A stretch of 64,000 nt of DNA, taken from assembly GCF_010093595.1 (NCBI RefSeq), contig NW_022985444.1, forward strand, positions 1,549,539 to 1,613,538, written 5' to 3'. The notes below the pieces were generated by a model. It was given only the letters and a program-made list of their open reading frames with translations. It was not told the origin of the DNA and did not search any database. The position numbers were made by a program, and so were the translations under genes. The stretch's first letter is position 1; every line of letters begins with the position of its first letter. This DNA comes from Mytilinidion resinicola (lineage: Eukaryota > Ascomycota > Dothideomycetes > Mytilinidiales > Mytilinidiaceae). Positions 1 to 11,604 of this stretch are shown piece after piece.

Positions 1-765
<765 letters not shown>

Positions 766-1184
766 CGCATCTAGGTTAGGAGGGTTCAAATCGGGTCTCG
801 GCCAAACGTGGTCTGGTATGCTTGTTTGCGCGTGCTGCATGATTTATGGAAGATTGTCAAGGGCGGTCGAGCGAGTTGGTGGGTGGACCATGCATTTATG
901 TCGACGTTGGTTCCGTCACTGTACATTTAGTCCTTTAGAGCAACTTGCGGCCACTGCGAGCACGCAGCACGCAGGGTATACCAGCACTAGAAGCATTGAA
1001 ATGATGTAGCTATGAAATGTGCCAATATCAAAAATAGAGAGTGAAGCTCCCCTTGTCCTCGATCCCCAGCTTGGTCCCTGCGCGCTGCCGAACGTCTTGC
1101 CCGCATTTCCAATCTCGACCTCGACCTCGACATACCAACCCCGAGGTTGCACTGCCTCCTCCACTCTATTCCACCTCCGGCGTC
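766..1184. other. Intergenic region, succinyl-CoA ligase to AP-2 mu
   Basis: This region is the 3' flank of the succinyl-CoA ligase gene and the promoter and 5' leader of the AP-2 mu gene. I see no further gene. A short CT-rich stretch with repeated CTCGAC lies about 50-90 bases before the AP-2 mu start. Confidence 0.6.
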
Positions 1185-2683
1185 ATGCTCTCCGGTATTC
1201 TCATATTCAACCAGAAGGGCGAGAACCTCATTTTCCGCGCATTCCGCAACGACTGCCGCCCACGCCTCGCCGACGTCTTCCGCATCCAGGTCATCTCGAA
1301 TGCCCAAGTTCGCTCACCTATACTGACCTTGGGCTCGACGACTTTCAGCCATGTAAAACACGAGAACATCTATTTAGTCGCTGTCACTAAGAGCAATGCC
1401 AATGCCGCGCTCGTCTTCGAGTTCCTGTACCGGCTGGTGGGGTTGGGGAAGGCTTATTTTGGGAAGTTCGACGAGGAGGCTGTGAAGAACAACTTTGTGC
1501 TCGTGTATGAGTTGTTGGATGGTATGATACTGCTCAATTGGGAGTCTCTACCTGCTGTTACTCTGGTACTGATCATGTCTACGATTAGAAATCCTCGACT
1601 TTGGATACCCACAGAACACCGAAACGGATACTCTGAAGATGTATATCACGACGGAAGGCGTCAAGTCAGAAAGAGCGATGGTATATAATGCCCCTGAGTC
1701 ACTGGAGCATTTTCACGGGACAGTAGTCGCTGACACGATCTCAGGAGGACTCCTCCAAGATCACCATGCAAGCAACCGGTGCCCTCTCCTGGCGCAGAAA
1801 CGACATCAAATACCGCAAAAACGAAGCCTTCGTCGACGTTATCGAAGATGTAAACCTCCTCATGTCCGCCACCGGCACGGTCCTCCGCGCCGACGTCAAC
1901 GGCCAAATTGTTATGCGCGCATACCTCTCCGGCACCCCTGAGTGCAAATTCGGACTCAATGACCGTCTCACACTGGGTGAAGATAACCTACACCAACCTT
2001 CTGGTAACCGCGCAGGGACAAAGGCGACACGGGCCGCCGCTGGAAGCGTCACACTAGAGGACTGCCAGTTCCATCAGTGCGTGAAGCTGGGCAAGTTCGA
2101 CACGGACAGGATAATCAGCTTCGTGCCACCGGACGGCGAGTTTGAGCTTATGCGATACCGAGCTACGGAGAACGTAAACCTACCCTTCAAAGTCCATGCC
2201 ATCGTCAACGAGGTCGGCAAAACAAAAGTAGAATACAGCATCGCCATCCGCGCAAACTACGGCAGCAAACTCTTCGCCACAAACGTCGTCGTGCGCATCC
2301 CAACGCCCCTCAACACCGCGCGGATCACAGAGCGCACGTCTCAAGGAAAAGCAAAGTACGAGCCAGAACACAACAACATTGTGTGGAAGATCCCGCGGTT
2401 TACGGGGCAGAGCGAGTTCGTGCTGAGTGCGGAGGCCACGCTGACGAGTATGACGAATCAGAAGGCGTGGAGTCGACCGCCGCTGGGGTTGAGCTTTAGC
2501 TTGCTGATGTTTACGAGTTCGGGGTTGTTGGTGCGGTATTTGAAGGTGTTTGAGAAGAGTAATTATAGTAGCGTGAAGTGGGTGAGGTATATGACACGGG
2601 CGGGTAATTATGAGATACGGTAAGCCAGGCTCAAGAATCGATTCTTTGAAGGAATAGCTACTAATTACGCGACTAGGTTTTGA
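1185..2683 (+). CDS. AP-2 complex mu subunit (clathrin adaptor medium chain)
   Basis: This is the medium chain of the AP-2 clathrin adaptor, which binds cargo tyrosine signals at the plasma membrane during endocytosis. Exons read as 1185-1521, 1589-1680, 1745-2619 and 2677-2683, giving 436 residues against about 435 in animals. The start is the ATG of MLSGILIFNQKGENLI, the canonical beginning of the longin-like N-terminal domain (about residues 1-140, including FRNDCRPRLADVFR and NNFVLVYELLD). The mu-homology domain fills about residues 170-436 (WRRNDIKYRKNEAFVDVIE, PDGEFELMRYR, and VRYMTRAGNYEIR near the end). The last exon is only seven bases and adds a terminal Phe. It is supported by a good branch point (GCTACTAAT) and ACTAG acceptor; without splicing the frame stops one residue earlier. 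AP-2 rather than AP-1 is chosen from the N-terminal wording and the basic C-terminal end. Confidence 0.93.
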
Positions 2684-3847
2684 GCAAGCGGAGTTTTGCT
2701 GCTCTTTCGGACGACTTTACGAGAACTTGTACATTACTTCTGCATATATTGAATGCGTTACCATGACGCATAGCATGGCACTGGGGTTAGAGCACCTAGC
2801 TGCGAGAGAGCTATTGCCTGACGTCAGTCTACGTACACTATTTCAACGCTGCTTGGAGTGCTTCATCACATTTTCGGCCCTTTGAGTGCGATACAAGCCT
2901 GTCGTTTTGGCACATCTAATACCTTGCCAGGCCAACTCAGGCGGCTGTAGATAGGTGTACACAGGCTGCACGCGTCAATCTTCGCTTCAAAATATCTTCC
3001 CAAACACTTAATGAAGCATCACAAGCAGGGAGTAGAAGGGAGGGGGTGCAAGCGGATATCTGGCATAGACCGTGTATAGTGAGGCACTGCTGCCAACTTC
3101 ATGTGCCAACACGAGGTGATGAGGTGCACGTTACATGGTCAAACTCTTGTGGCGTCTTACGACTTGTATTCCTACTCCAACGGCGATCTGGCAGGCAAAC
3201 GGCAGGAGGGGTGCACGCTACGTAGGCTCAGTTAATATTTAAGAATTCAACAGCCCTCCTCAGCCGGCAACCACGCCTTTGCGCGAACATCCAATGCGAA
3301 CGGGGATTTTGGCGACATTGTATGTAGACTTGGATGTCGCTCACAAAGATAAATGTACAGAAATCATGGTGTTGTGCGGAGGATGACGTTTCGTGCCTGA
3401 CTAGGAGCAGGATTCCGGTAGCGTTGACCCCTGCGAGCCACGCTGTTCACCAGCCCCCTCGCGGTTAGACCACTCCAGCCTCCAAGGCTCCATCAGCGGT
3501 GAGCTCCCAACCACCACAATATTTACTTAACCTGCAGTGCTCTCACCGAGTCTTCTCTCTTCCACCTGCACCCAATACTAATTGTTATTGTCCGGCCTGA
3601 CTGTTGTTGCATTTGTTGCTTGATCCGCCCAAACCCTCCTCCTGCCCGTCGCCTATCGATACGCCCTCGACTAGGCCTTCCCTGAGCAGACCCATATTAC
3701 AGCTCTGTATCGCGTTTCACACCCATTGCGACGCCTGACACACGGAAATTGGAGGAGAGCGCACTCTACTCTCGACTAGACGACACATTCCGGCGCTGAT
3801 TGGCACCCCTCAACCTTGGGGCTGCAGTCACGATTCCGGGCTTCATC
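2684..3847. other. Long intergenic region
   Basis: About 1.16 kb without a supportable gene. The right half is pyrimidine-rich, as is typical of fungal promoters, and leads into the coiled-coil protein gene. I see no repeat or RNA gene. Confidence 0.6.
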
Positions 3848-5521
3848 ATGTCCGCTCAAACTTTACCCCACCGGACCTCGCGACACCCTCTCCCTCCGCA
3901 ACCCTCCCATGCCACTCTCTGCTCCCTTCGCGGCGGCGACAGTAACAGAGCACACCCTCTCCGGCAAAACCCTCCATCCATCGCTGCTTCTTTCGACGAC
4001 GCCGCCTTTGACGATATCCCGCTCGCACCACCCCCGTCCGCACTTACCTCGCGGCCCACGCACTACGACCACGACCAACCCTCACCTCTTGACACCTATT
4101 CTCCTATAGACCGCCGACACCAGCGCTCCTTGACCGACACCTTCTTCGACAACTGTAAACCATTAGTGAGCAGGGCTACATCATCGCTGCAACAACAACC
4201 CAAGCCACCCCTCCACTCCCCGACCAAGTCCCTCGCCAGCTTTATACCCTCGAGAGCCACCCTAGAGTCTGCCGGACAAGCCAAGCCGCGCGTCGCAAAG
4301 GTTTTCAGCGACTGGTTCAGCGGTTCTTCCGCTCCCGTTGCACTGGGAGTGGCCTCGCGTCCCCAGGAGCCAGAATACTCGGAAGACGAAGAACAGCAGG
4401 ACAGCGAAGACAGTGAAGACGAGCGCGAAGGAGAGGGGGAAGAATTAGACCAAGAATACGCCATGGCGAATAACATATTTACTCGCGCTCCAATATTTAA
4501 CCGGACCACAACCTCGAAAAGCTCCGTCTCTACCACACACTCAACCCCCACCCCGGTCTCAACCCCGAGCAAGTTCTCCTGGCTCTTAAGCTCTTCGAAA
4601 GCAGACACAACGCCCTCGAAGTCTGCGCCAAAGAACTACCACAATCCTTCCGACGAACTTCTTTCTCTCGACATCGCCCACACCCTCTTCCCGCACGGGC
4701 CTGTCGACCCTCTTGCGCCATCTTCGTTTCACGATCTCCTTAGTGCCGCCGAGAACCTCTGCACCCGATACCAGTCCTCCTACCGCGCCCTCAGCTCTGC
4801 ACTCTCAGACGCCCGTGCCGAGCAGTCCGCCCAAGATGACGAACTAGACGAAGCCGAGACCAGGGCCAGGCATCTCAAGATGCAGTTGGACGACATGGCT
4901 GCCAGAGCGGTGGAGCAAGACCAAAAGATGCAAATGCTGTACGACGAGCTTCGGGTAGAGAAGGAACGCCGCAAAGAGGAAGAAGAGGCCCGGATGCGCA
5001 GCCTGGCCATGGTGCGCGGCCCAGACTGTGCCCACGGCCCACATTGTGTGGCTTATACCGGTATACAGGAGGACAGAGATGCGACTCCCCGCAAGCACAA
5101 GCGCGTGAGCGGGACGGGCAGCTGCGTCAGCGACTCTGGGTTCGAGTCTGAGTGCGACAGTGTCTTCTCGCGGCGAAATGGGGCCATGTCACCCACGGAC
5201 ACTCTACCATCTTCCGCCGCCAGCGAAGCCGATTTCGACGAGCGGGAGAGGAAGCCGATGGGACCACCACAGCTGATGCAGCGACGCTCGACGTACGACA
5301 GGGTGCTGGGTGAGCTACCATTGCACCAGCGAGCTCCAGGCACGCCAAAGACGGTGGAGATCAAGTCATGGGGATGCGCGAACTGCGAGGGCGGCACTCA
5401 GAGCAGTGTGTGGGGCAGGCTTGCGAGAGAACGGGAGCAGAACTCCATGTTGAAGCGACGGGTGCATGAGCTCGAGGCTGGGGTGGAGGACAGTTTGGAC
5501 CTTATCTTCATGTCCCGGTAA
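3848..5521 (+). CDS. Conserved fungal coiled-coil protein, function unknown
   Basis: This is a single-exon frame starting at the ATG of MSAQTLPHRTSRHPL. The frame stays open upstream but without another ATG. It encodes 557 residues. The first about 170 residues are rich in Pro, Ser and His and probably disordered. An acidic run (SEDEEQQDSEDSEDE) lies near residues 178-200. A strongly predicted coiled coil spans about residues 305-385 (ARHLKMQLDDMAARAVEQDQ, then ELRVEKERRKEEEEARMR). A second short helix closes the protein after a WGCANCEGG element (REREQNSMLKRRVHELEAGV). There is no enzyme motif, signal peptide or membrane segment. The layout suggests a scaffold or cytoskeletal adaptor, but that is only inference. 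It appears to be a genuine gene because the frame is long, codon use is even and the C-terminal block looks conserved. Confidence 0.8.
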   Translation: MSAQTLPHRTSRHPLPPQPSHATLCSLRGGDSNRAHPLRQNPPSIAASFDDAAFDDIPLAPPPSALTSRPTHYDHDQPSPLDTYSPIDRRHQRSLTDTFFDNCKPLVSRATSSLQQQPKPPLHSPTKSLASFIPSRATLESAGQAKPRVAKVFSDWFSGSSAPVALGVASRPQEPEYSEDEEQQDSEDSEDEREGEGEELDQEYAMANNIFTRAPIFNRTTTSKSSVSTTHSTPTPVSTPSKFSWLLSSSKADTTPSKSAPKNYHNPSDELLSLDIAHTLFPHGPVDPLAPSSFHDLLSAAENLCTRYQSSYRALSSALSDARAEQSAQDDELDEAETRARHLKMQLDDMAARAVEQDQKMQMLYDELRVEKERRKEEEEARMRSLAMVRGPDCAHGPHCVAYTGIQEDRDATPRKHKRVSGTGSCVSDSGFESECDSVFSRRNGAMSPTDTLPSSAASEADFDERERKPMGPPQLMQRRSTYDRVLGELPLHQRAPGTPKTVEIKSWGCANCEGGTQSSVWGRLAREREQNSMLKRRVHELEAGVEDSLDLIFMSR

Positions 5522-6407
5522 ATTGGCGGAGTTTAATGAGATGACTTTGTGTTAGATTAGCTGCATTCTGGTATGGCGTTGTATATCTAGGGCATTGGTT
5601 GCGGTTTAACGCCTTCAAGCGTTGATCGCTCCTGTACAAAAATTTAATATCAAATACCTCAGTATTATTGTCATGATCTAGACTTGCAGGTATGTGAACG
5701 GCACAATAACAGAAAGGCCCCTGAGATCACATGACCTATATATTACGGGTAATCTCTTGGGATATACGCCATATCGGAAGAGCGAAGCGCTGGCCCGCCC
5801 GATCGCTAGTTGATTGGCAGTTACAGCATCTCTTTACGTCTGGTAGTCACTCTCTAATATCAAGCCACAGACTTACCGTGTAAGGGAGCAACTCCGGACG
5901 CCTTTAGGGGTGAATAGCAACGTTCTAGCCAATCAATCCTCAAGCCGGTTAAGTACTAGCCCAGAAAAGAGGTATACCAGGATTGACTCAGTTTAGCGCT
6001 ATGTTCACCGACGTGAAGAGATGCTGTAGGACTCTTGTATAATCTCAAGTCTCGGCGATTTGTAGCTACAACCTCAAGTCTCGCTGATTTTGGGCTTGTA
6101 CAACCTAGATCCTCGCCGATTTCAGGTTTGTGCTACCCCCGTCCACAATGTCGGCCCCTTCCTACCTATTGGCTTACTTCGCCACTTCCTGTATATTTTT
6201 CCTCCTGTCGCTCAATAAGTAGCTTCCTCACCTTCATCAATACATCAGTTTTTGGCTACACACCTTGTCTTGATTCGCTTTCCCCCTGACTGTCGCTCAA
6301 CAACTTCAGGGCACTCCTTCCCAGCATTATTCTTCAAATTCATCAAACCTGATCCAGAATCCAAGTCTGTTCTTCTTCTTCGCCATAAGCTGGCGTAAAA
6401 GTGCAAG
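5522..6407. other. Intergenic region with short degenerate repeats
   Basis: There is no supportable gene here. Between about 6035 and 6130 a phrase resembling CTCAAGTCTCGGCGATTT recurs three times with changes (CTCAAGTCTCGCTGATTT, then GATCCTCGCCGATTTC). The right end is pyrimidine-rich and forms the leader of the F-box relic. Confidence 0.5.
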
Positions 6408-8487
6408 ATGCTGCTGGTGGATCTCCCATTAGATATTTTACTGATGGTTATCGCGCAGGTAAGCTTTCATATCAACTCTTAAGATACAAATTAACGTTGA
6501 ACGTGGACAGGTGAAGGACCTAAGAGACCTGAAGAACCTATGCGAAGTTTCGAAAACCCTCTATCCCCACGTTGTTAAGCACCTGTACAGATCAGTGACT
6601 ATTAAGGCGGCGGATGAAAGGCTCCTGCATGAAATCGATGTGGGTTCGCTCTTGTCGACATGCTCTAAGCCGGCAGATGAAAATCTTCTTCGTCATACAA
6701 AAGCCGTTCATCTTACATCGGCATTTCAGGCTGATAGAGTGAAACGGTGTGACCACTCTCAAGATGATGACAGCTATGAAGGTATTCCCGGAGACGAAAA
6801 TATTCCCGGAGACGAAGATATTCTCGGAGACGAAGATATTCTCGGAGACGAAGATATTCCCGGAGACGAGGATATCCATTTTAGATGCCTTGCTGAGACA
6901 GTCATGGCTCTGCTGAAGGGGTGCGTCGATGGAAATCTGCAGATTTTCACGTAAATTCCACTCTTCATTTACGTTTCCTTAGAACTAACAGCTACCAAAA
7001 GCTGGGGCTTGGGCTGCTACATCCCAAAAAGGATCTTGGGCTCTGATGGCTATCTTCCACTCCACCAAACCGGCATAGAATCCATACGCTTAATTATAGA
7101 CGGTGGGTGCGAAGCCAATATCTTCAACGAGTGTCCTGTGGACCTTTCTGCTTTCAACAATCTCAAAAGCCGTCACTTCACGGGACTACGGACCAGATCG
7201 AACTTCAGAGCCGTTGGCGAGGCTATCTGCCTGAACTATATGCATCTGCTTAACCTTGAATTAGATCTCATCGCTGCGGATCTTGTTGACGATGACAGCG
7301 ACCACGGAGACAATTTCTTCGCAAACCATGTCCTCGGTATCTCTCCGCATGACAGGAAGCGAGCTGCCACGCGCTTGAAGCACTTTCTTTGTCCGCGGTC
7401 GATTTTACCTTCGCTGAGGAGGCCATTGCATACGCTTTCGATCTAGGAACGCTTACATCATTGAAATTACGCTTCTGTCCGGGTTGGCAAGACTTCCTAC
7501 AACACGCTGCTTCCAGGGCCAACTAATTCGACTCAAATCGCTAGGAGTTCAGTCGGACCTCGAAGCGGAGATGCATTACACGCGCACGATGTGTGACTTT
7601 CTGGAATCATTTGAGGGCCTTGAGAAACTCTTCATTTACTCTGCTGTGCGAGGCGGGACGTTGGCCATTTGGAACTCTTTCCTCCACCACAGATGCACAC
7701 TCAAACGATTTTTCCATCTGCAAAGGGGCTGGGATAACAACGCCGTGGAATACGACTTCCCAGATCTGTCACTGAGTCCAAGGGATGTTGCCACGTTGGC
7801 CGAAGATCCATCGACAAACCCCTTTTGTGTTCTCGACTTAGAGTGTGTTGCCCTTGGGTGTGGGCCTAAGTATACGGTATGGCTCACCTCAATAGCCCCT
7901 CTCTTAAATCCAGGGATGGCTGACCCTCGTGACCGCAACCCATAGAAACTCCTTCTTTCCCCGCTTGCAGCAAAGCGCTCCTTACAGGTCATCTACATAA
8001 GGCAGCCTGCGAACGACGTCCGCTCAGGATGTCCCTGGCCCGACTCTCGAAGCATGGGACTACGGTATGCTCGTCCCGGCACCTGGTTATCCCCAGCCTC
8101 AGACCCTGATCTCCCTGAAACAAGTCTCGGAGTCGGTCCACTACATCTACACAAAGACCTCGGCTCTACCATCTCAATCGATAGCGACATCGAGCTCCCA
8201 AGGCTTGCGGCCGCCCTCAGTGACTTCGCGCAATGGGCATTCGGCCCCAATGGCTTCCCAACACTCCGTATCATTGCCTTCGACGACTTCTTTACGGAAA
8301 ACGATATACGGACACCAATGTGCTTCTTTGTAGGAAGTCCGAGTGCGCTCGAGCTGGCGAGCGAGAGGAACCTGGAGTGCCTTTTCGTCGACTTTGGCGG
8401 GATGATTGGGAGCTAGTGGGTCTTCTGGAGAAGTATGCTAATGTTCTGGAAGCTTGTCCTGCAGAGCCGATTCTTGAGTTTTTTTGA
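6408..8487 (+). pseudogene. F-box protein pseudogene
   Basis: This is a relic of a fungal F-box protein, a family that recruits substrates to SCF ubiquitin ligases. The start is intact: ATG at 6408, then LPLDILLMVIAQ, an intron at 6459-6510, and VKDLRDLKNLCEVSK, which together form the F-box. A second intron, 6951-7001, restores FTWGLGCYIPKRILG. After that the reading breaks. The frame stops at 7446, while the same family similarity continues in other frames: a short one (GTLTSLKLRFCPGWQDFLQ) to about 7525, then one from about 7516 with an in-frame TAG at 7943-7945, continuing to about 8320. A last shift leads to LLEKYANVLEACPAEPILEF, ending at 8487. At least three frameshifts and one stop make it a pseudogene, not an intron-rich gene. 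It contains an 18-base minisatellite (6782-6871). Confidence 0.75.
6782..6871 (+). repeat. 18-base minisatellite, five copies
   Basis: Five tandem copies of a unit close to ATATTCCCGGAGACGAAG encode repeated I-P/L-G-D-E-D within the F-box relic. Copies differ by one to three bases. The unit length is a multiple of three, so expansion would keep the frame. Confidence 0.9.
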
Positions 8488-9404
8488 TACACACTTTAAG
8501 GGTGATAGGCGCTAGGGTCGTTGCTGGTCATAATCCCGAAAAACCCAGAGCAGTCGCAGTGCATCCTTCTTCTTCCCTTTCCTTCGCTGCAAGCAACCTT
8601 AAAAGTTTCATTGTGTTTCAAGTCACCGTAAACCTGAGAAGGCAGGGGCAGCTGCTGATCGTCCGCTTCATCCTTTCATTGCTTTAATCCATTTAGCTTT
8701 TCAGTCTAAAGAAGTTTAGCATTTGTTGAAGTAACTGGAAGTAGTCTATAGCAACATCAATCCTCGAATGCTCTTCTTTCTTGGATCGAGAGGGTGCATA
8801 TCCGGCCCCAGCAAGCAGTGTGTTCTACATCTTCTTTGTGAAGTACGAAATGATTGAACATGTTACTTAAAGTAGATATTGTTGCATTTCTCGTAAATGA
8901 AACCTGAAACCTGCTAGAAGAGAATATTTGGCCGATATTGAAATGGCACACCTGGTTGACGTATGTTCGAGCCTAACTGCCTGGTCTGTGTGAGCAAACC
9001 GCATCAGCGATGTGAATCTTGAGTCTCTCAGAATGGCTCTAGTATCAAATTCTATGCTGGAATGATGTTGTTGCTGTTGAAGGTTTGAAGAGCTTGATGC
9101 AAAGGGGGTCACCTGTCAGTCACGAGCTGGATGCGGCTATATGAGACTAGACCGAAAAGGTGCAAGTGGCACATGTCTTGGCGGTGGTGAACATCAACGA
9201 GTTCGCGCCTCATCGCCGCCGCGGACGTCGTCATCTCTAACCTTCTACCGCCACGACAGACGTCCTGGACAGCACCTCTAACACGCGAGACGACATATCC
9301 TCCCCCGTAGCTCACCTCGAGAGGCCGCTCCCGGCTCTACCACTGCGCGGACACCATACCCGCCACCCGAATCCTCCTCCAGGCATCCGATAAGCTCGCC
9401 CACC
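8488..9404. other. Intergenic region
   Basis: About 0.9 kb with no supportable gene on either strand. The last about 150 bases are the promoter and leader of the V-ATPase subunit f gene. Confidence 0.5.
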
Positions 9405-9886
9405 ATGAAGCCTGTTGTCTCTGCCATGAATGCATGGACATGGTACGCCCACCCTCCTCGGAGTAGCTAAAGAAATCGTACTAACGAGCAAACAGCATTG
9501 TCGTGTCCATCTTCGCCATCGTTATCCTTTCCGTCATCGGCGCGCTCTTTAAGGTACGCCGGCCCAGCTTCTTCACCTCTACCTCGACCTCCGCTCGGAC
9601 TGCTGGATTGGGACCGTAACTAACGGGGACACCAGACAAACAACCACACAATGATGGGCTCAACCAAGGACCCCGAAGACGGAGGTGCCGTTGCCGCGGC
9701 TGTGTTCGGCGCGGTGGCCATATATGCGGTATGGTTACTCCTAGCCCGTGGAAAATCCCACCGGCCGGAGAGGATTTTGGGATAACGAACGCTAATACGA
9801 CAATACAGGCATTCGTCATATTCTGCGGCAGTCAAGCATGGCTACACATGCGCGAGAGCAGGCGGGGCGCCATATCTCTATCATGA
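9405..9886 (+). CDS. V-type ATPase subunit f (RNase-kappa-like small membrane protein)
   Basis: This small four-exon gene has exons 9405-9442, 9496-9553, 9636-9728 and 9809-9886, encoding 88 residues. The protein begins MKPVVSAMNAWTCIVVS and has two membrane helices, IVVSIFAIVILSVIGALF and about AVAAAVFGAVAIYAAFVIFC. Between them is MMGSTKDPEDGGAVA. This matches the layout of yeast YPR170W-B and animal RNASEK, which is a subunit of the membrane Vo sector of the proton pump, including the S-x-x-D-P-E-D-G loop. Every intron has GT..AG ends, with CTAAC-type branch points at 9481-9485 and 9620-9624 and CTAAT in the last intron. All exon phases agree. The role follows from the family; the exact contribution to proton pumping is not visible in the sequence. 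Confidence 0.88.
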
Positions 9887-10614
9887 TCCAATCCAACCCA
9901 CCACGACCCTCCTTTCACATAACACACCATCCGAACACCCAGATACCAATGCGTCTGTCAGAACTCTAGCTATAGGATACGGAAAGGCGTTGATGGCGCC
10001 TGCAGGATTGTAGATATCTTCAATGCAGACGACTTCAAGTCATGCGCATGAGTTTTGCTTTTTAGCGGCTTTGGCTAAGCTAACAAACATATTTACATTT
10101 ACATCATGTCATTTGCCTCTATATTCATAACAGAATATGTCTGCAGAGATTGTACGGCGTGCCATTTTCAACTTCTAATCGTTTAGGGGATGTGCTCATG
10201 GCTTATCGTCAAATACCCTAGCTGCGTCTTTTTGGGGACGGCTGATTAGTTGCACTGCCTGCTCTGCTCCTGCGAATGGTATCTACGCAACCAACGGCTC
10301 TTGCACTCGCATCAATGAAAATATTGATACATAGATTCCAGCTTCAAATATCTACAACGAGAAATATAGGGTGACCCTAGTCCGCCTTGTTCGCAAGTAT
10401 GCCGGTTAACGACCCTGCACATACTGCCGGGAACAACGCGGTCTACGCAGCTGGACGGCTATTGCAACGGCTTTCGACACCCAACAAGTACAGTCTTTCC
10501 GAGAACTTGCTCCACGATTTTGGACTTGATTGCTGATGATCGCGGCAGTGCTGAGCAGATATTCCGAGTCGCACTACACAACATAGCCAAAAGTAACAAA
10601 GACCATCGACTACG
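9887..10614. other. Intergenic region between convergent genes
   Basis: Shared 3' flank of the V-ATPase f gene and the UstYa-like gene on the opposite strand. It is AT-rich in the middle (10070-10150). I see no gene. Confidence 0.5.
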
Positions 10615-11604
10615 CTATAGATTCGAGTCCTCATCCAGCGGAAGACCATGCCCTCCCTCCGACTTCGGCTTGTGATTTGGATTCTCATAACCCCAATACT
10701 CATAGTACTGATCAGCCGCCGGGTGTTGCTTAATGCCCGGCTTAATGCTCTCGTCCATTTGCATGACCTTGACGTATTTGACCATATCAATAGTATTTTC
10801 CTTCCGCCAATCGGTAAACTTGTCGAAGTTGACGCACTTTTTGTTGATCGACATGTCCGGGAAGGGATACTCCTGCGTCTCAACCCAGTGCAGCGGGATG
10901 AGATCCAAATTTGCGTGGCACTGTATCCCCTGCAGCAGGATGTCGATACAGTGGTTGATGTGTATCTCGCGCTGCTTGATCGTGTGGGCCCGGGCCATGC
11001 TCAGGTTGTAGTAGTCCCCATACGCGACGTGCCGCAAGGAGTTCAGGCAATGGATCTGGTGGTATACGTCGAAGATGGCGGCGTACGCGTCGTCGCCCAG
11101 GCCCCACACGTCGTTTTCCAGCTTGGCTACTGTCGACGGGTCCGTTCCCATCTTGATGAGCTCGTCGCGAGTCACTGGGTACACGCGGGTTAACTCCCAT
11201 TCGTCCCAGATGGCGTCGGCCTCGGGGTTGGGCTGCTGACGCGCGATAGAACCGCCCTCTTTCGGCCTGTAGAACGTTCCGTTGATCTTCTTGAGTGTCG
11301 GATCAAGGTCAAATCTGTCGTAGACCGGGCTATAGGGCGCGGCCCGGTGATAGTCGGCGTTGAGTACGTTGGAATTTCGATTGTAGAACCATGTTGCAAA
11401 CAGCGTGAGTGAGAGGAGCAGGACGAATGCGTTAAGGACCGTTAGGAGCACCAGCACCCTCCGACTTGGTTTCGTTCGGTCGCCATCTCGAGCCGGAGCA
11501 CCATTCAGAAAGCCTTTTGTCTCGTCGTCGTCTATTTCGGATGAGGAATCGCGGTTTTCGCCTGACGCTAACGGCTTGTATTGGAAGTGTTTCAGGAAAC
11601 TCAT
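10615..11604 (-). CDS. UstYa-like (DUF3328) membrane protein
   Basis: Single exon, 329 residues. After a hydrophilic N-terminus, one membrane helix lies at about residues 50-75 (VLVLLTVLNAFVLLLSLTLF). A luminal domain follows with the two family signatures HQIHC (about 182-186, in DVYHQIHCLNSLRHV) and HINHC (about 215-219), then QCHANLDLIPLHW. These HxxHC motifs define the UstYa family, whose members catalyse oxidative cyclisation of ribosomal peptides in ustiloxin- and cyclochlorotine-type pathways, or chlorination and other oxidations elsewhere. Many family members are uncharacterised. The 66-residue secreted peptide gene lies 1 kb upstream on the other strand, and a methyltransferase is nearby, so a peptide-tailoring role is possible but unproven. 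The frame is intact and the gene looks functional. Confidence 0.88.
   Translation of the reverse strand: MSFLKHFQYKPLASGENRDSSSEIDDDETKGFLNGAPARDGDRTKPSRRVLVLLTVLNAFVLLLSLTLFATWFYNRNSNVLNADYHRAAPYSPVYDRFDLDPTLKKINGTFYRPKEGGSIARQQPNPEADAIWDEWELTRVYPVTRDELIKMGTDPSTVAKLENDVWGLGDDAYAAIFDVYHQIHCLNSLRHVAYGDYYNLSMARAHTIKQREIHINHCIDILLQGIQCHANLDLIPLHWVETQEYPFPDMSINKKCVNFDKFTDWRKENTIDMVKYVKVMQMDESIKPGIKQHPAADQYYEYWGYENPNHKPKSEGGHGLPLDEDSNL

Noticed and set aside
3800..3847. Upstream extension of the coiled-coil protein start
   Set aside because: The open frame extends upstream only through non-ATG codons; the first ATG is at 3848.
10648..11193. 181-codon frame antisense to the UstYa-like gene
   Set aside because: It is the mirror of a strong coding region; composition explains it and no family is recognisable.
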